NCBI RefSeq assembly: GCF_023898315.1
Contig: NC_064616.1
Span: forward strand, 533,219,102 to 533,283,101
From: Schistocerca nitens
Lineage: Eukaryota > Arthropoda > Insecta > Orthoptera > Acrididae
Direction of reading: 5' to 3'
DNA: 64,000 nucleotides
Both the position numbers and the translations under genes were made by a program. Under the pieces are notes generated by a model. The model was not told the DNA's origin and ran no database searches. It was given only the letters and a program-made list of their open reading frames with translations. Position 1 is the first letter of the stretch. Each line of letters starts with the position of its first letter. This document shows positions 55,293 through 64,000 of the stretch, one piece after another.

Positions 55293-55440
55293 CCCACCAA
55301 CATCGAAAATAAGAAAAACATCGACAATGTTGAAAAATTCTGGAACACACTCGAAAATACCATGAGCAAAATTCACCAAGATGACGTGAAAATACTAATG
55401 GGAGACTTCAACTCTATTTGGGACAGAAAAAACGTGTAGA

Positions 55441-57059
55441 AAAATCATTGGTACAAATTCAACACACCGAAACGCTTAGACTAACGTCACACGTCTGACT
55501 GACATTTGCCAATTGAACCACAAAAGGATGTCTTCCCGCTTTAAGAAAAAACCAGTCCCCAGGTAACATGCTTAGTAACCAGGTGCAAGCTGCTTTTGTT
55601 CGCCTTTCGAGACTTGCTGAAAGCCAGATTTTTAATTCTTTTGTAGCACAGCTACAAGCAGGCAGATAAAAACTTAATAAGGGAATCGTAAGACAACGCT
55701 CGAGCAAAATTCTTCTTGCTACTTTCAGTAACTCTTAGTGTCAGAGTGAAAACCTTACGGTACTGCCAGATTCATAATGCCACTTTTGTTTTCTGCCGAC
55801 ATTTTTTTGTTGTTGTGAATACATAATTTTATCTATGAAAAGCCCCATTTTCATAACACTTACGAATGGTACAGGAAATGAAATAAATACAGATCTTTTC
55901 TAAGTGTAAAGTCTGTAATATCCTACTAATTCGTGTTAAAATAAGCCCAATTGTCTCACAGAAACTTAATGCTTTATTAAGATAGACTGCCGTCGTGATG
56001 TTTCTGTATTAAGCTGACTTTAGTTTGTATTAGTACAGTGAATATTTTAATTGCATTTTCAATTAGTTTACTAAACGCAACAGTAATTATCAAAGAGAAA
56101 TTAATTAGCAGCAGAATTTTCTTTCACGATATCTAAAACGATATGACAATGGTAAAGTTGTATACAAATTCTACGCCTGTAGAAACCTACTTGTTCTAAC
56201 GATGTCAATAAACCAGAGTAGTTTTAAAAGTATTTTCGTCTAGAAATGAATTGCCTTGACGGTTTATCGATCTAGAGTGGGAAAGGTAAAATTTTACAAA
56301 TATATGACGAGAGGGACAAGTGCTTGAGAGAGGACTTCCCTATCAATACAAATGTGCCTGAGAGACGACTTTCCTATCAATCTCCTGGATAGTTTTGTTT
56401 CTCAAATCAACATAGTGCGTTATCATGCAGTAGCACAGGTGATGTAGTTTTGTTGCTCGATTTTCTTACACTGTGACCGAAAGGTGTCTCAGTTGTTGGC
56501 AACAAATTCCAGCTGTGTTGCACACACCCTGGGGGCAGAATTCGTAGCCCAAAACACACTTTTGGATTTATCAGATGTAAAATAATATGTTCACGCAACT
56601 CTCTCCTCGAGTTTACGTCTTTTGGTGGGGCTCAGCCTTTCATTTCTTCTTAGGAAGTTAACGATAAAGGCATCATAACACGTCACCAGTAACAGTACTG
56701 CATAGGAATGCTCGATGAGTGACCTGATGACGTTCAATAATAGTTACTCTGTTGATTTTTGTTGTTTCGAATTAGAGCATGCAGTACTCCTACACCAGAC
56801 TTCTGAACATTGCCTGTTGAATGCAAATTCAAGTGGTTCATAATTATTTTAGTAAATTCACTCGATATTTTTATGTCCTTTAAATTACATTTGCTACATG
56901 ATTCGCATTGAAGACGTAGGAAATGTATGTTATTTGGTCCGGGAAGCACGTTCCAACAGAAACTGATGCTTACATTGACATTTATGTTGCGAATTAGTCG
57001 TCTTATCCATCACATGGATAACGAGGATGCTCCGTTTTGCTACAGTTGTTTCATAGCTA
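55441..57059. other. No recognised feature (arm sequence)
   Basis: Mirror of 48502-50120. The frame just after the RTE-like remnant may include TDICQLNHKRMSSRFKKKP, a decayed endonuclease continuation, near 55490. Confidence 0.4.
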
Positions 57060-58025
57060 ACAAGGGAACCTCCCCATCACACCCTCCTCAGATTTAGTTA
57101 TAAGTTGACACAGTGGATAGGCCTTGAAAACTGAACACAGATCATTCGAAAAACAGGAAGAAGTTGTGTGGACCTATGAAAAAAATATTCAAACCAAACA
57201 AACTGAGTAGTCCGTGTGCATGATAAGCAACATCAAGGATAGCTTGAGCACGGGAGCGCAGTGGTCGCGTGGTTAGCGTGAGGAGCTGCAGAACGAGAGG
57301 TCGTTGGTTTAAGGCTTCCCTCGGGTTAGTTGTTTGATTTTTTTTATTTTCAGACAATCATCACCACACGTACTGTTATTCAACAAATGTAGGAAATAAT
57401 CATACAAATGTTCGACAATCGTTCGATCCCTTAAGGAACTTTCCGATGCTTTACAGTTCGGAAAATATTCATTGACATTGTTATTGGAGTCACGAGCTAT
57501 ATTTGCTGGATTCATATTGCCCACGCAATGCATCGCACGTATTTAATGCACTCTCGTCCAAAGTAGCGAACAGTTAACTGCCAGCCAGGGAGCCTCATTA
57601 GCAGGAATACTCTCTCTTCCGTGCGCTATAGTCGACTGACGTCATGTCTTTCGATGTTTTTTAGGTGTAGCGTCATCATACTACGGCGCGGTTACCTCGC
57701 ATCGGACGGACGGACGGACAGATAATAATTGTCTGAAAATAAAAATTAAACTTTTCACTCCTGGGAAAATTTGACGGAAGGACCTCTCGTTCCGCAGCTG
57801 CGTGCGCTAACCACGGGATCACGGCGCTCCTGAGCTCACCCTATCCTTGATGTTGCCTATCTTGCGCATGGACTACTCAGTTTGTATATTTTGCTTATTT
57901 TTTTCATACTTCCACACAACTTCTTCCTGTTTTCTCGATTGATCTGTGTTCAGTTTTTCAAGGCCTATCCCCTGTATCAACTTATAACTAAATCTGAGGG
58001 CGGTGCGATGGGGATGTTCCCTTGT
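57060..58025. mobile_element. Family B fold-back element (right copy)
   Basis: Mirror of 47536-48501 with the same length. Ends ACAAGGGAACCTCCCCATCA and the complement ACAAGGGAACATCCCCATCG. tRNA-like modules lie at 57252-57323 (plus) and about 57758-57830 (minus), again facing inward. Differences from the left copy are single bases, for example near 57070-57085. Confidence 0.8.
57252..57323 (+). promoter_or_regulatory. tRNA-like module in family B (right arm)
   Basis: GGAGCGCAGTGGTCGCGTGG, TTAGCGTGAGGAGC, GGTCGTTGGTTTAAGGC, then TTTGATTTTTTTTATTTTC. A-box and B-box-like with a downstream T tract. Confidence 0.45.
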
Positions 58026-59050
58026 TAGTGGTATTGTGTGTTGGTGGCGTTGCCAGTTTACATACTGTGCATGTAACTCACAATAAATGCGTTGGATGCC
58101 TCCTGTGATCAGTTTACTTGAAAAACGTTTGTTGTCATCGTAATTTATGTAACTGGCTCTCCGACTTCCAATTTGACAATTTGTGGAAAAATTGTTTACC
58201 TCGTTAGTCCTAGTTTCAAACATTGTCTGTCTGACGGAAAACGTAGGCATGAAGGGGTCTGTAAAAAGCAATTAATCGCTATTATAGCAAACTTTTGAAT
58301 TCACATGATACTTGAATTCTCTATATTGATTCTGAGAGTTTTCTTATTTCTCTTGTTATTTACTGTCTCAATGTCATCCGTGAAAATAAAATTAAAGGCA
58401 GTTGGATTAGGTTCCTGATCTATAAACTGTGATTTAATATTCTGCGCTGCTAAATAAATTTTGAAGGTTGTATTCTTTACGTAAAACAGAGTATCGGTGT
58501 CAGTCCTAGGATTGACGATAAACTTCAGAAATACAATTACGGAAAAGTGACATATCGATTATGGCTCCTCACCATCAACAATAGTTGTTACCCATAGTTT
58601 CATATTTGCTATTTTATCGTCGTTACCCTTTAGAGACCAACCTGATCATTCCACAATGCCATTTTTGACTCGCTTCTTAATATGTCCTATAACTACAGAT
58701 TTGTCGAAAATATTAACTGTTAAATACGCTTTCCACAAATTAGAAACTTCCAGTTATTCTTCATATCTTGAAACTTACTACCGTTGACTTTCACTGGAGA
58801 AAAGATACATAATAATAAAATGAAATCAAAGATTAGAATGTCAAATCATAGTGTGAATGGTTAAAATGAAATGAACTAAAAATCATCTCCTTGTCCAAAA
58901 GACGTTATTCTTCCAGAGAACTTCGGCACCTCAAAATTTTTTACACCTCTGATGTTCAGCCACATGTGGACAAATAGCGGGTCCCATGATGCAGCACTGT
59001 TTAGCCGTCACAAAATGAAGCCTCAAAAATCAGTCCACATTCCATTTACT
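58026..59050. other. No recognised feature (arm sequence)
   Basis: Mirror of 46191-47535. No domain was read. Confidence 0.5.
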
Positions 59051-59099
59051 GCGTTTCCTTGAAATTATATAAAATATACGTCTGTAAGTAAAAAAAAAA

Positions 59100-60346
59100 A
59101 AAAAAGACGAAGAAGAAAGAAACAAAGCTTGAAACAGCTGATTGGTGAAGCCTCCTTTGGCTTCCACAACAGCTCGAAGTCTGTTGGGCATTGAGCCCAC
59201 AACTCGAGCCACACAACTAGGAGATTCAAGTAACTCATTCCAAGCGTCATGAATCACATCAGAAAGCTGTCGGCGAGTCGACGGTGACTGCCCTTTTCTC
59301 GTATTACTCTGACCATTTCTGCCCAGATATTCTCAATGGGATTCGTGTCAGCTCCTTTAGGTGGCCATTCCGTTACAGTAATATTACTATGGTCGTCGAC
59401 CCGCCTCTTAACCACACGTGCCATATGAATAGACGAGCGATCTTGTTGGAACATGATCTGATCATCGCCAAATCTTGCTGCCACAGCAGGCAACATCACG
59501 TTCTCCAGAATTGATATGTAATTGCGCGCATCGAATCTTCCTTCCACTTCCCACAGGAGCCCACACCCTTCGGCCGATATCCACGCCCATACAGTTACCG
59601 ACTACAAATGGCTCTGAGCACTGTGGGACTTAACATCTGTGGTCATCAGTCCCCTAGAACGTAGAACTACTTAAACCTAACTAACCTAACGACATCACAC
59701 ACATCCATGCGCGAGGCAGGATTCGAACCTGCGACCGTAGCGGTCACGCGGTTCCAGACTGAAGCGCCTCGAACCGCACGGCCACACCGGCCGGCACCGA
59801 CAACCTGCCACTCCTTCGGCAACTGTAAATATATTTTCGATTATACCTAGCACATTTAGGCCGGTAAACTAGTACTTTTCCGGATGATGCCGTAGAGAAA
59901 ACTTTTTGGTGCGTGAAAATCACTCGCCTCCAAAACTGGAGAGGTTTGTCGCCATTTTCAGTAGCAAAAGCAAGGCAAGCTTCTCTTTGGGAAACAGTCA
60001 ATGTCTCTTTCACAGCAGCGCTTCTTGCTCTCAGTCCACCTTCCCTTACACGAGGAGTGACGGTCTTACTGCTAACATTGAGACCCAAAGTTTGCTGAAT
60101 TTGTCGTGCGTTGACAAATGGGTGGTTCTCACTGAAACGGCGTATCTGCTGATCCTGAGCTGCTGTTGTTTTGCGGCGACGGCCATGAGGCCTCCCATTC
60201 AAGTTACCACTCTCTTCCTTTCGTCTGATCCACCTGGCTACCGTCGACTTGTGAAGACCCATAGTTCTTGCTATGTCGGCATTTGAAGATCCCTCTGCAT
60301 GGAGTTCTATTATAGCGCCCTTGTCTGCCTCAGCCAGATGGGCCAT
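59100..60346 (-). pseudogene. Tc1-like transposase, fuller right-arm copy with SINE
   Basis: The minus-strand frame starts MAHLAEADKGAIIELHAEGS, with the helix-turn-helix pair (SSNADIARTMGLHKSTVARW; AQDQQIRRFSENHPFV), then AFATENGDKPLQFWRRVIF. There the first catalytic Asp-Glu pair appears changed to His-Gln in IFTHQKVFST. A SINE (59605-59794) interrupts. The core resumes with FGDDQIMFQQDRSSIHMARV (second Asp) and DTNPIENIWAEMVRVI (third Glu), then AWNELLESPSCVARVVGSM. Both the SINE and the altered first site imply an inactive enzyme. Confidence 0.75.
59605..59794 (-). mobile_element. SINE, tRNA-Leu-like family (right arm only)
   Basis: It inserted into the Tc1 transposase. The flanks ACCGACTA (59597-59604) and ACCGACAA (59796-59803) form a near-perfect target duplication. 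Minus-strand head CCGGCCGGTGTGGCCG and B-box complement GGATTCGAACCTGCGA. The left arm lacks this segment because of its internal Tc1 deletion. Confidence 0.85.
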
Positions 60347-60821
60347 TTAGCGTTGACTGAATGATTCGTCGCGGTTAATATTGGCTGCGGAAACAGCGCT
60401 GGCAGGAAACAGACTGCCTCCTCCACGATGGCAGCCACAACGCAGTGGCCAAGTATGTGTAACACGGAAATCGATGGCATAAAAGAGAGATCGCAAGCCC
60501 ATACCCGTGTCATTACATAGTGGAGCAACTTAAAATCTCTAATTTTTCTCAGAAGTGACTGGTCCACTCTTGTCATGTCTTATCCTGATAAATATTACAT
60601 GAAATGAAATGTTTACGTTTTGCATATGCGGCAGGCCTGACGCAAGAAACATTTCTGAAATATCTGAGGCAACCTGAAGAACACTTCATGAATTTTATCT
60701 GTAGAGGGTTGCCTTATAAGAAGGAAAACGTGTTTATCCCCGCTCGCCGTGTTTCCAGGTGGCGCAGTTTACTCGGAGGCATACATAATTCTCGCCGGGC
60801 GTAAGAAGCGACTCGACGAGC
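60347..60821. other. No recognised feature (arm sequence)
   Basis: Mirror of 45301-45774. Confidence 0.45.
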
Positions 60822-61052
60822 GAGGGGAACTCGCCAAGTGTCATAGGCTGATTGTCCCGAAACTTTGCTCACAAGGGGAGGCCGCCAAATGTGAAATTCA
60901 GATTCGATTCATACTGCGCATAATAAAAGCTCATGGCCAGAGGTGTAATGTGGCAAAGCACCAAGATGCACTTCTCAGCTGTTGTCGAGAAAATCGACAG
61001 TTAGAAGAAACCGTTGCGGTGAAATACTCTCTACGCTTAATAATTTTCTACA

Positions 61053-61123
61053 GCGTCGTGGCGCAGCGGTAAGCGCTCGAGTTCGTAATCCGAAGGTCGC
61101 CGGATCGAATCTCACGCCATGCA
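61053..61123 (+). promoter_or_regulatory. tRNA-Thr-like module in family C (left TIR)
   Basis: GTCGTGGCGCAGCGGTAAGC (A box), an anticodon-like loop TTCGTAA within TCGAG and TCCGA, and CCGGATCGAATCTCACGC (B-box-like). TTTTTTT follows at 61127-61133. It faces inward. Confidence 0.55.
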
Positions 61124-61156
61124 ACATTTTTTTATTATTATTATTTTTTTGTAATT

Positions 61157-61159
<3 letters not shown>

Positions 61160-61208
<49 letters not shown>
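61160..61208 (+). repeat. (TA)n microsatellite in element C
   Basis: 49 bases of alternating TA. No coding meaning. Confidence 0.97.
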
Positions 61209-61215
<7 letters not shown>

Positions 61216-61735
61216 AATGAATTGCTTATGCATGTTGGTGAAGGCGGATCGCTCTCCAATTGTACCGCCTCCATTTTACCGTTTGTTTAACAGGGTGTAC
61301 CAAAGCTCTCACGTCCGCACTGATTTTCGACGGTGTTATAAGTTGTGCTAGGGACCGCATCTACCTTCTTTCGAAGTTAGCAGGCAACTACGCTGTTATG
61401 CGGCGGCTCGTTTCGGCCCATTCAACATCTGTCCTTCAAGTGTAACGAGCGATTAACGGAGTTTATATTTCATACCTGCCACAGCAAATTTGTGTTCGTG
61501 GGGTTTCTATTCTAATTCGAACGTTTGACTTACGCTATACGTATTCGTTTCGGAATATCGTTTCTACGTCTTCCGCTAACTATACGTGGTTAACATTATG
61601 AAGACAATTAATAACATTTGTGAAATACAAATTTGTTTGCGGAAAACATAATGATGTTCGAAGTCGCCAGTTTTTCCACGACAAACGACTTTCAACAACT
61701 TATTATATGCATAATTGTTGCAACCTGTTGCCGGG

Positions 61736-61738
<3 letters not shown>

Positions 61739-61823
<85 letters not shown>
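61739..61823 (+). repeat. (TA)n(TG)n compound microsatellite in element C
   Basis: TA alternation to about 61791, then TG alternation to about 61823. Frames across it are artefacts. Confidence 0.97.
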
Positions 61824-61825
<2 letters not shown>

Positions 61826-61872
61826 ATACACACATTTGAATTACAAAAAACAAATACTAAAAAAAAAAAGTT

Positions 61873-61943
61873 GCATGGAGCGAGATTCGATCCGCCGACC
61901 TTCGGATTACGAACTCGAGCGCTTACCGCTGCGCCACGACGCT
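61873..61943 (-). promoter_or_regulatory. tRNA-Thr-like module in family C (right TIR)
   Basis: Minus-strand counterpart of the module at 61053-61123. It has GTCGTGGCGCAGCGGTAAGC, the same anticodon loop and GCGGATCGAATCTCGCTCC, then TTTTTTTTT. It faces inward, so the two modules would give converging transcripts. Confidence 0.55.
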
Positions 61944-62265
61944 GTAGAAAATTGTGAATCGTAGAGAGTATTTCACCGCAGCGGTTTCTTGTAACTGTCG
62001 ATTTTCTCGACAACGGCTGAGAAGTGCATCTTGGTGCTTTGCCACATTACACCTCTGGCCATGAGCTTTTATTATGCGCAGTATGAATCGAATCTGAATT
62101 TCACAATTGGCGGCCTCCCCTTGTCAGTGAAGGAGAGGACAAAATAAGCGAACTTGTGTTTCGGCTTATCTGCAGACACTCGACCGTTTCCGAGAAAACG
62201 ACGGCCAAAGTTATCAACGCGCTGTTGCTCTAGTGTAGATACCTTCTGCAGCCGAGAACGCAATT

Positions 62266-62333
62266 GAAGCGGTGGCTCAGTGGCTACCGTCGTTCCTTCT
62301 TAGCATTGATTCCCGTGTTCGAGACCATATTGG
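62266..62333 (+). promoter_or_regulatory. tRNA-like module in family A (right copy, left TIR)
   Basis: GCGGTGGCTCAGTGGCTACC and GTGTTCGAGACC with TTTTTT after GGG. Inward-facing. Confidence 0.5.
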
Positions 62334-62800
62334 GTTTTTTAATTATTTTATTTTCCTGCCTCTCTATCAGAATTATCTTCGAATGTTTTTTTTCTAATTT
62401 ATGTTGAAATAATGTTGTCATTACTCGACAATTAACTTTATGTGTAATTAATGAATTAAAAAAATAATAAACGAATGAGACAAGCTGATAGAAAATCATC
62501 TCGTCTGCCTCATGTATCGTTATATCCAAATGGTTTATCAATGTTAATCTACATTTAGATCCGATAATGGCACCTTTAGTGTGTTGAAACCGGTTATCCA
62601 GTAGACAGTATTTAATCGATCTTGGCTTCTGAATTATTTCTACAACAGAGTGATCGCCCCACTACGCACTGTGTGTTCCCTTTTTAACTTATTTCTTTAC
62701 ACAGTAAATTAACTGACGAATAACGACAACAGTGTTTCATCATAAATTGGAATAAACATTCGTAGATAATTCAGAGAGTGAGGGGGGAAAAAAGGAAAAA

Positions 62801-62868
62801 CCGGGTTTCGAACTCGCAGCGCAAAGTTCCGAAGTCGCTATGGTAGCCGCAGAGCCACCGCTTCAGTT
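62801..62868 (-). promoter_or_regulatory. tRNA-like module in family A (right copy, right TIR)
   Basis: Minus strand: AGCGGTGGCTCTGCGGCTAC, GCGAGTTCGAAACCC and a T-rich continuation. The opposite-facing partner of the module at 62266-62333. Confidence 0.5.
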
Positions 62869-63031
62869 GAATCCTTAACCGCTAAGCGGTATCTACACTA
62901 TAGCAACAACGCATTGAACACTTTGACCGTCGTTTTCTCAGAAGCGGTAGAGTTTAAGCTTATTTTGTCCCCTCTTTCAATGAGCGTAGTTAAAAGCAAG
63001 ATCGGGGTCTGACACTTGGCGTGCCCCCTCG

Positions 63032-63560
63032 TAAATTGCGTGCGTTGGGATTCAGTAGACAGAATGCGTCCACTTTCCTCGACTACTCATTGACATGTTT
63101 GGAAACTTTCTTTGTTGTAGTTGCACTTTGCATTATGAGGGCTGGTTTTCCTGATGAGGATCTACTTATGGACTTTGCTCCTAATTTACGTTACTGTGTA
63201 GTAGACCTACTGCAACTACTTAAACCGGAAACGTTTGTTTGTTTGGATACTCCGCTTCTTAGTTGCTACATTTCGCTAAAATATTTTCCTTTTTTTCAAA
63301 ACGGCAAGTTAAGATGACCACTGCAACATGGTAAGATCAGTAACAATTTAATACTTTGAAACAGTTATGTGTGGTGTACGAGGAGTCTACTGTTGCTGAC
63401 TGAGGAATACATTAAACACGAAAGCTGCGTCCAATAACAATAATTAACTTTCGGTTACATGACAAAACACAAGTCGAAGCACTGTCAGTTCATCTCAGTA
63501 CCCAGTAAAACTTAAACTGGAAAGATCGAAAACATACTTTTGTGGGGAAGGCAAACGAAT
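63032..63560. other. No recognised feature (arm sequence absent from the left arm)
   Basis: Part of the 860 bases missing from the left arm. A 98-codon plus-strand frame (63021-63317) has hydrophobic stretches but no motif I can name and overlaps the family A end, so I do not call it a gene. Confidence 0.4.
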
Positions 63561-64000
63561 GACTGCGTTTTATTGGCCGCACACTAAGAATACGCAACAG
63601 GCCAACTGAAAACACTGCCTACACTACGTTTGTCCGTCCACTGCTATAATATCCTTGACAGACGTGATTGACTGTGCACGCAAAAACGTCCAAGGAACGG
63701 TAGCACGCTTTGTAATGTCACGAAATAGGGGAGAGAGGATCCCAGATTTGATAATCGAGTTGGGGTAACATTCATGAAAACATATGCGTTTTTCGTTGCC
63801 ACGAGATCTTTTCACGAAATTTCAATCACCCCCATACGTTCTGAATGCCAAAACATTATTTCCTAGGGTACTTACACAAGAAGAAACCATAGTAATAATG
63901 TAATTCAAGGCTCGCAAGAAAAGATTTAAGTAGTCCCTTTTCCCGCACACTGTTAATGAGTGGGACGGTAGAGAAATAATCCGAACCTTCTGCCAGGCAC
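63560..64000 (+). mobile_element. CR1/L2-like 3' fragment, runs off the window
   Basis: Complement of the family pattern in 39660-39960: CTATTTCGTGACATTACAAA-type sequence, TTGGACGTTTTTGCG and ACCCCAACTCGATTATCAAA in the opposite sense. The last 140 bases mirror 44210-44352. Only the end of the element is present. Confidence 0.5.

Larger units (their letters stand above)
54421..55440 (+). pseudogene. RTE-like endonuclease remnant (right arm)
   Basis: After a Gly/Pro-containing 5' part, the frame reads RKLNNLTKEMDRQKILILAL, QEPRLTDNETVH (the L-Q-E-x-R catalytic block) and KGVPIFGIAFLEHRSINSVK. A SINE interrupts (54804-55005). The frame resumes with MVIQSPSKTYTLINARVPTN, a second SINE follows (55093-55292), and then NIDNVEKFWNTLENTMSKI and KILMGDFNSIWDRKN, the GDFN catalytic block. 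A stop follows. The order matches the EEP domain of RTE-type elements. No reverse transcriptase was read downstream. Confidence 0.6.
60872..62122. mobile_element. Family C fold-back element, present only in the right arm
   Basis: The ends CAAGGGGAGGCCGCCAAATG and the complement CAAGGGGAGGCCGCCAATTG bound a 1,251-bp insertion. TCA lies on each side (60869-60871; 62123-62125). The left arm has the uninterrupted site TTGCTCAGTGAAGG, which fixes a 3-bp target duplication. Each TIR is about 260 bp. (TA)n runs lie toward the centre. No coding sequence. Confidence 0.85.
60822..63031. mobile_element. Family A fold-back element (right copy) carrying element C
   Basis: It starts CGAGGGGAACTCGCCAAG and ends with the complement CGAGGGGGCACGCCAAG. 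Without the C insertion (60872-62122) it is about 0.96 kb. The tRNA-like modules (62266-62333, plus; 62801-62868, minus) are better preserved than in the left arm: GGTGGCTCAGTGGCTACCG with GTGTTCGAGACC, and GGTGGCTCTGCGGCTACC with GAGTTCGAAACCC. No target duplication was found. No transposase. Confidence 0.7.
53310..64000 (-). repeat. Right arm of the giant inverted repeat, runs off the window
   Basis: Complement of the left arm with additional sequence. Relative to the left arm it has about 560 bp net extra around the Tc1-like element, a 1.25-kb element C insertion (60872-62122) and about 860 bp at 63009-63868. The last 100 bases (GGGACGGTAGAGAAATAATC) still match the left arm near 44230, so the repeat may continue outside the window. 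Confidence 0.95.

Noticed and set aside
61053..61943. Two working tRNA-Thr genes
   Set aside because: The two copies are mirror halves of the TIRs of one insertion. The B box departs from consensus, so I call them tRNA-like modules instead.
63021..63317. 98-codon hydrophobic protein
   Set aside because: It begins inside the family A terminus, lies in a segment missing from the other arm and has no homologous motif that I recognise.
44160..64000. Palindrome as a simple sequencing hairpin artefact
   Set aside because: The arms differ by substitutions, two large deletions and a transposon with a defined empty site, which a hairpin read could not produce. A haplotype-join artefact is not excluded.
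1..64000. CRISPR array, operon or bacterial gene cluster
   Set aside because: No regularly spaced short repeats, no dense same-strand coding and no ribosome-binding pattern; all coding relics are eukaryotic transposons.

Overview
Overall character. This window is repeat-rich eukaryotic DNA with no convincing host protein-coding gene. Almost every recognisable stretch belongs to a transposable element: non-LTR retrotransposons (Jockey-like, CR1/L2-like and RTE-like), a Penelope-like element, a Ty3/Gypsy element, several Tc1/mariner and hAT elements, a pogo/CENPB-type remnant, and many tRNA-derived SINEs. This mix, with the particular SINE and Tc1 consensus patterns, suggests a large insect genome, most likely an orthopteran of the grasshopper/locust type. 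The organism call is inference from remembered family patterns, not a database match.

Layout. 1-2.5 kb: a tRNA-containing repeat that truncates a Tc1/mariner-like transposase, then a 5'-truncated non-LTR element with poly(A) and a perfect target-site duplication (TSD). 2.6-6.8 kb: a BED-finger remnant, a non-autonomous hAT-like element, a pogo-type C-terminal remnant and an internally deleted Tc1. 7.0-10.6 kb: a decayed CR1/L2-like element on the minus strand, including an ORF1 relic that resembles an SGNH-type esterase. 12.0-14.4 kb: a hAT element carrying a nested Tc1 and a SINE. 15.2-19.8 kb: a nearly complete Jockey-type element with an intact 891-residue endonuclease/reverse transcriptase and an ORF1 broken by two stops. 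20.3-23.6 kb: a Penelope-like element with direct and inverted terminal copies. 24.6-34.8 kb: SINEs, mariner derivatives (one a long palindrome) and nested Tc1 copies. 34.8-39.7 kb: a decayed Ty3/Gypsy element with a SINE in gag. 39.7-44.1 kb: a CR1/L2 fragment, SINEs and short repeats.

44.2-64.0 kb is dominated by one very large inverted repeat. Its arms are about 8 and at least 10.7 kb and flank a spacer of about 1.06 kb. They look highly similar by eye but differ by substitutions, by deletions and by at least one transposon present in only one arm. The repeat may be a genuine inverted duplication, or two haplotypes joined tail to tail by the assembler. Each arm holds long-terminal-inverted-repeat (TIR) elements in which each TIR contains an inward-facing tRNA-like module (A box, B box, then a T-rich stretch). 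Three such families (called A, B and C here) share a similar terminal sequence. This recurring architecture is the most interesting possibly undescribed feature of the window.

Function. The sequences do not form a cooperating host pathway. The layout records successive insertions (SINE into Gypsy, Tc1 into Tc1, Tc1 and SINE into hAT, C into A) and so gives a relative insertion history. The element most likely to encode an active enzyme is the Jockey ORF2.
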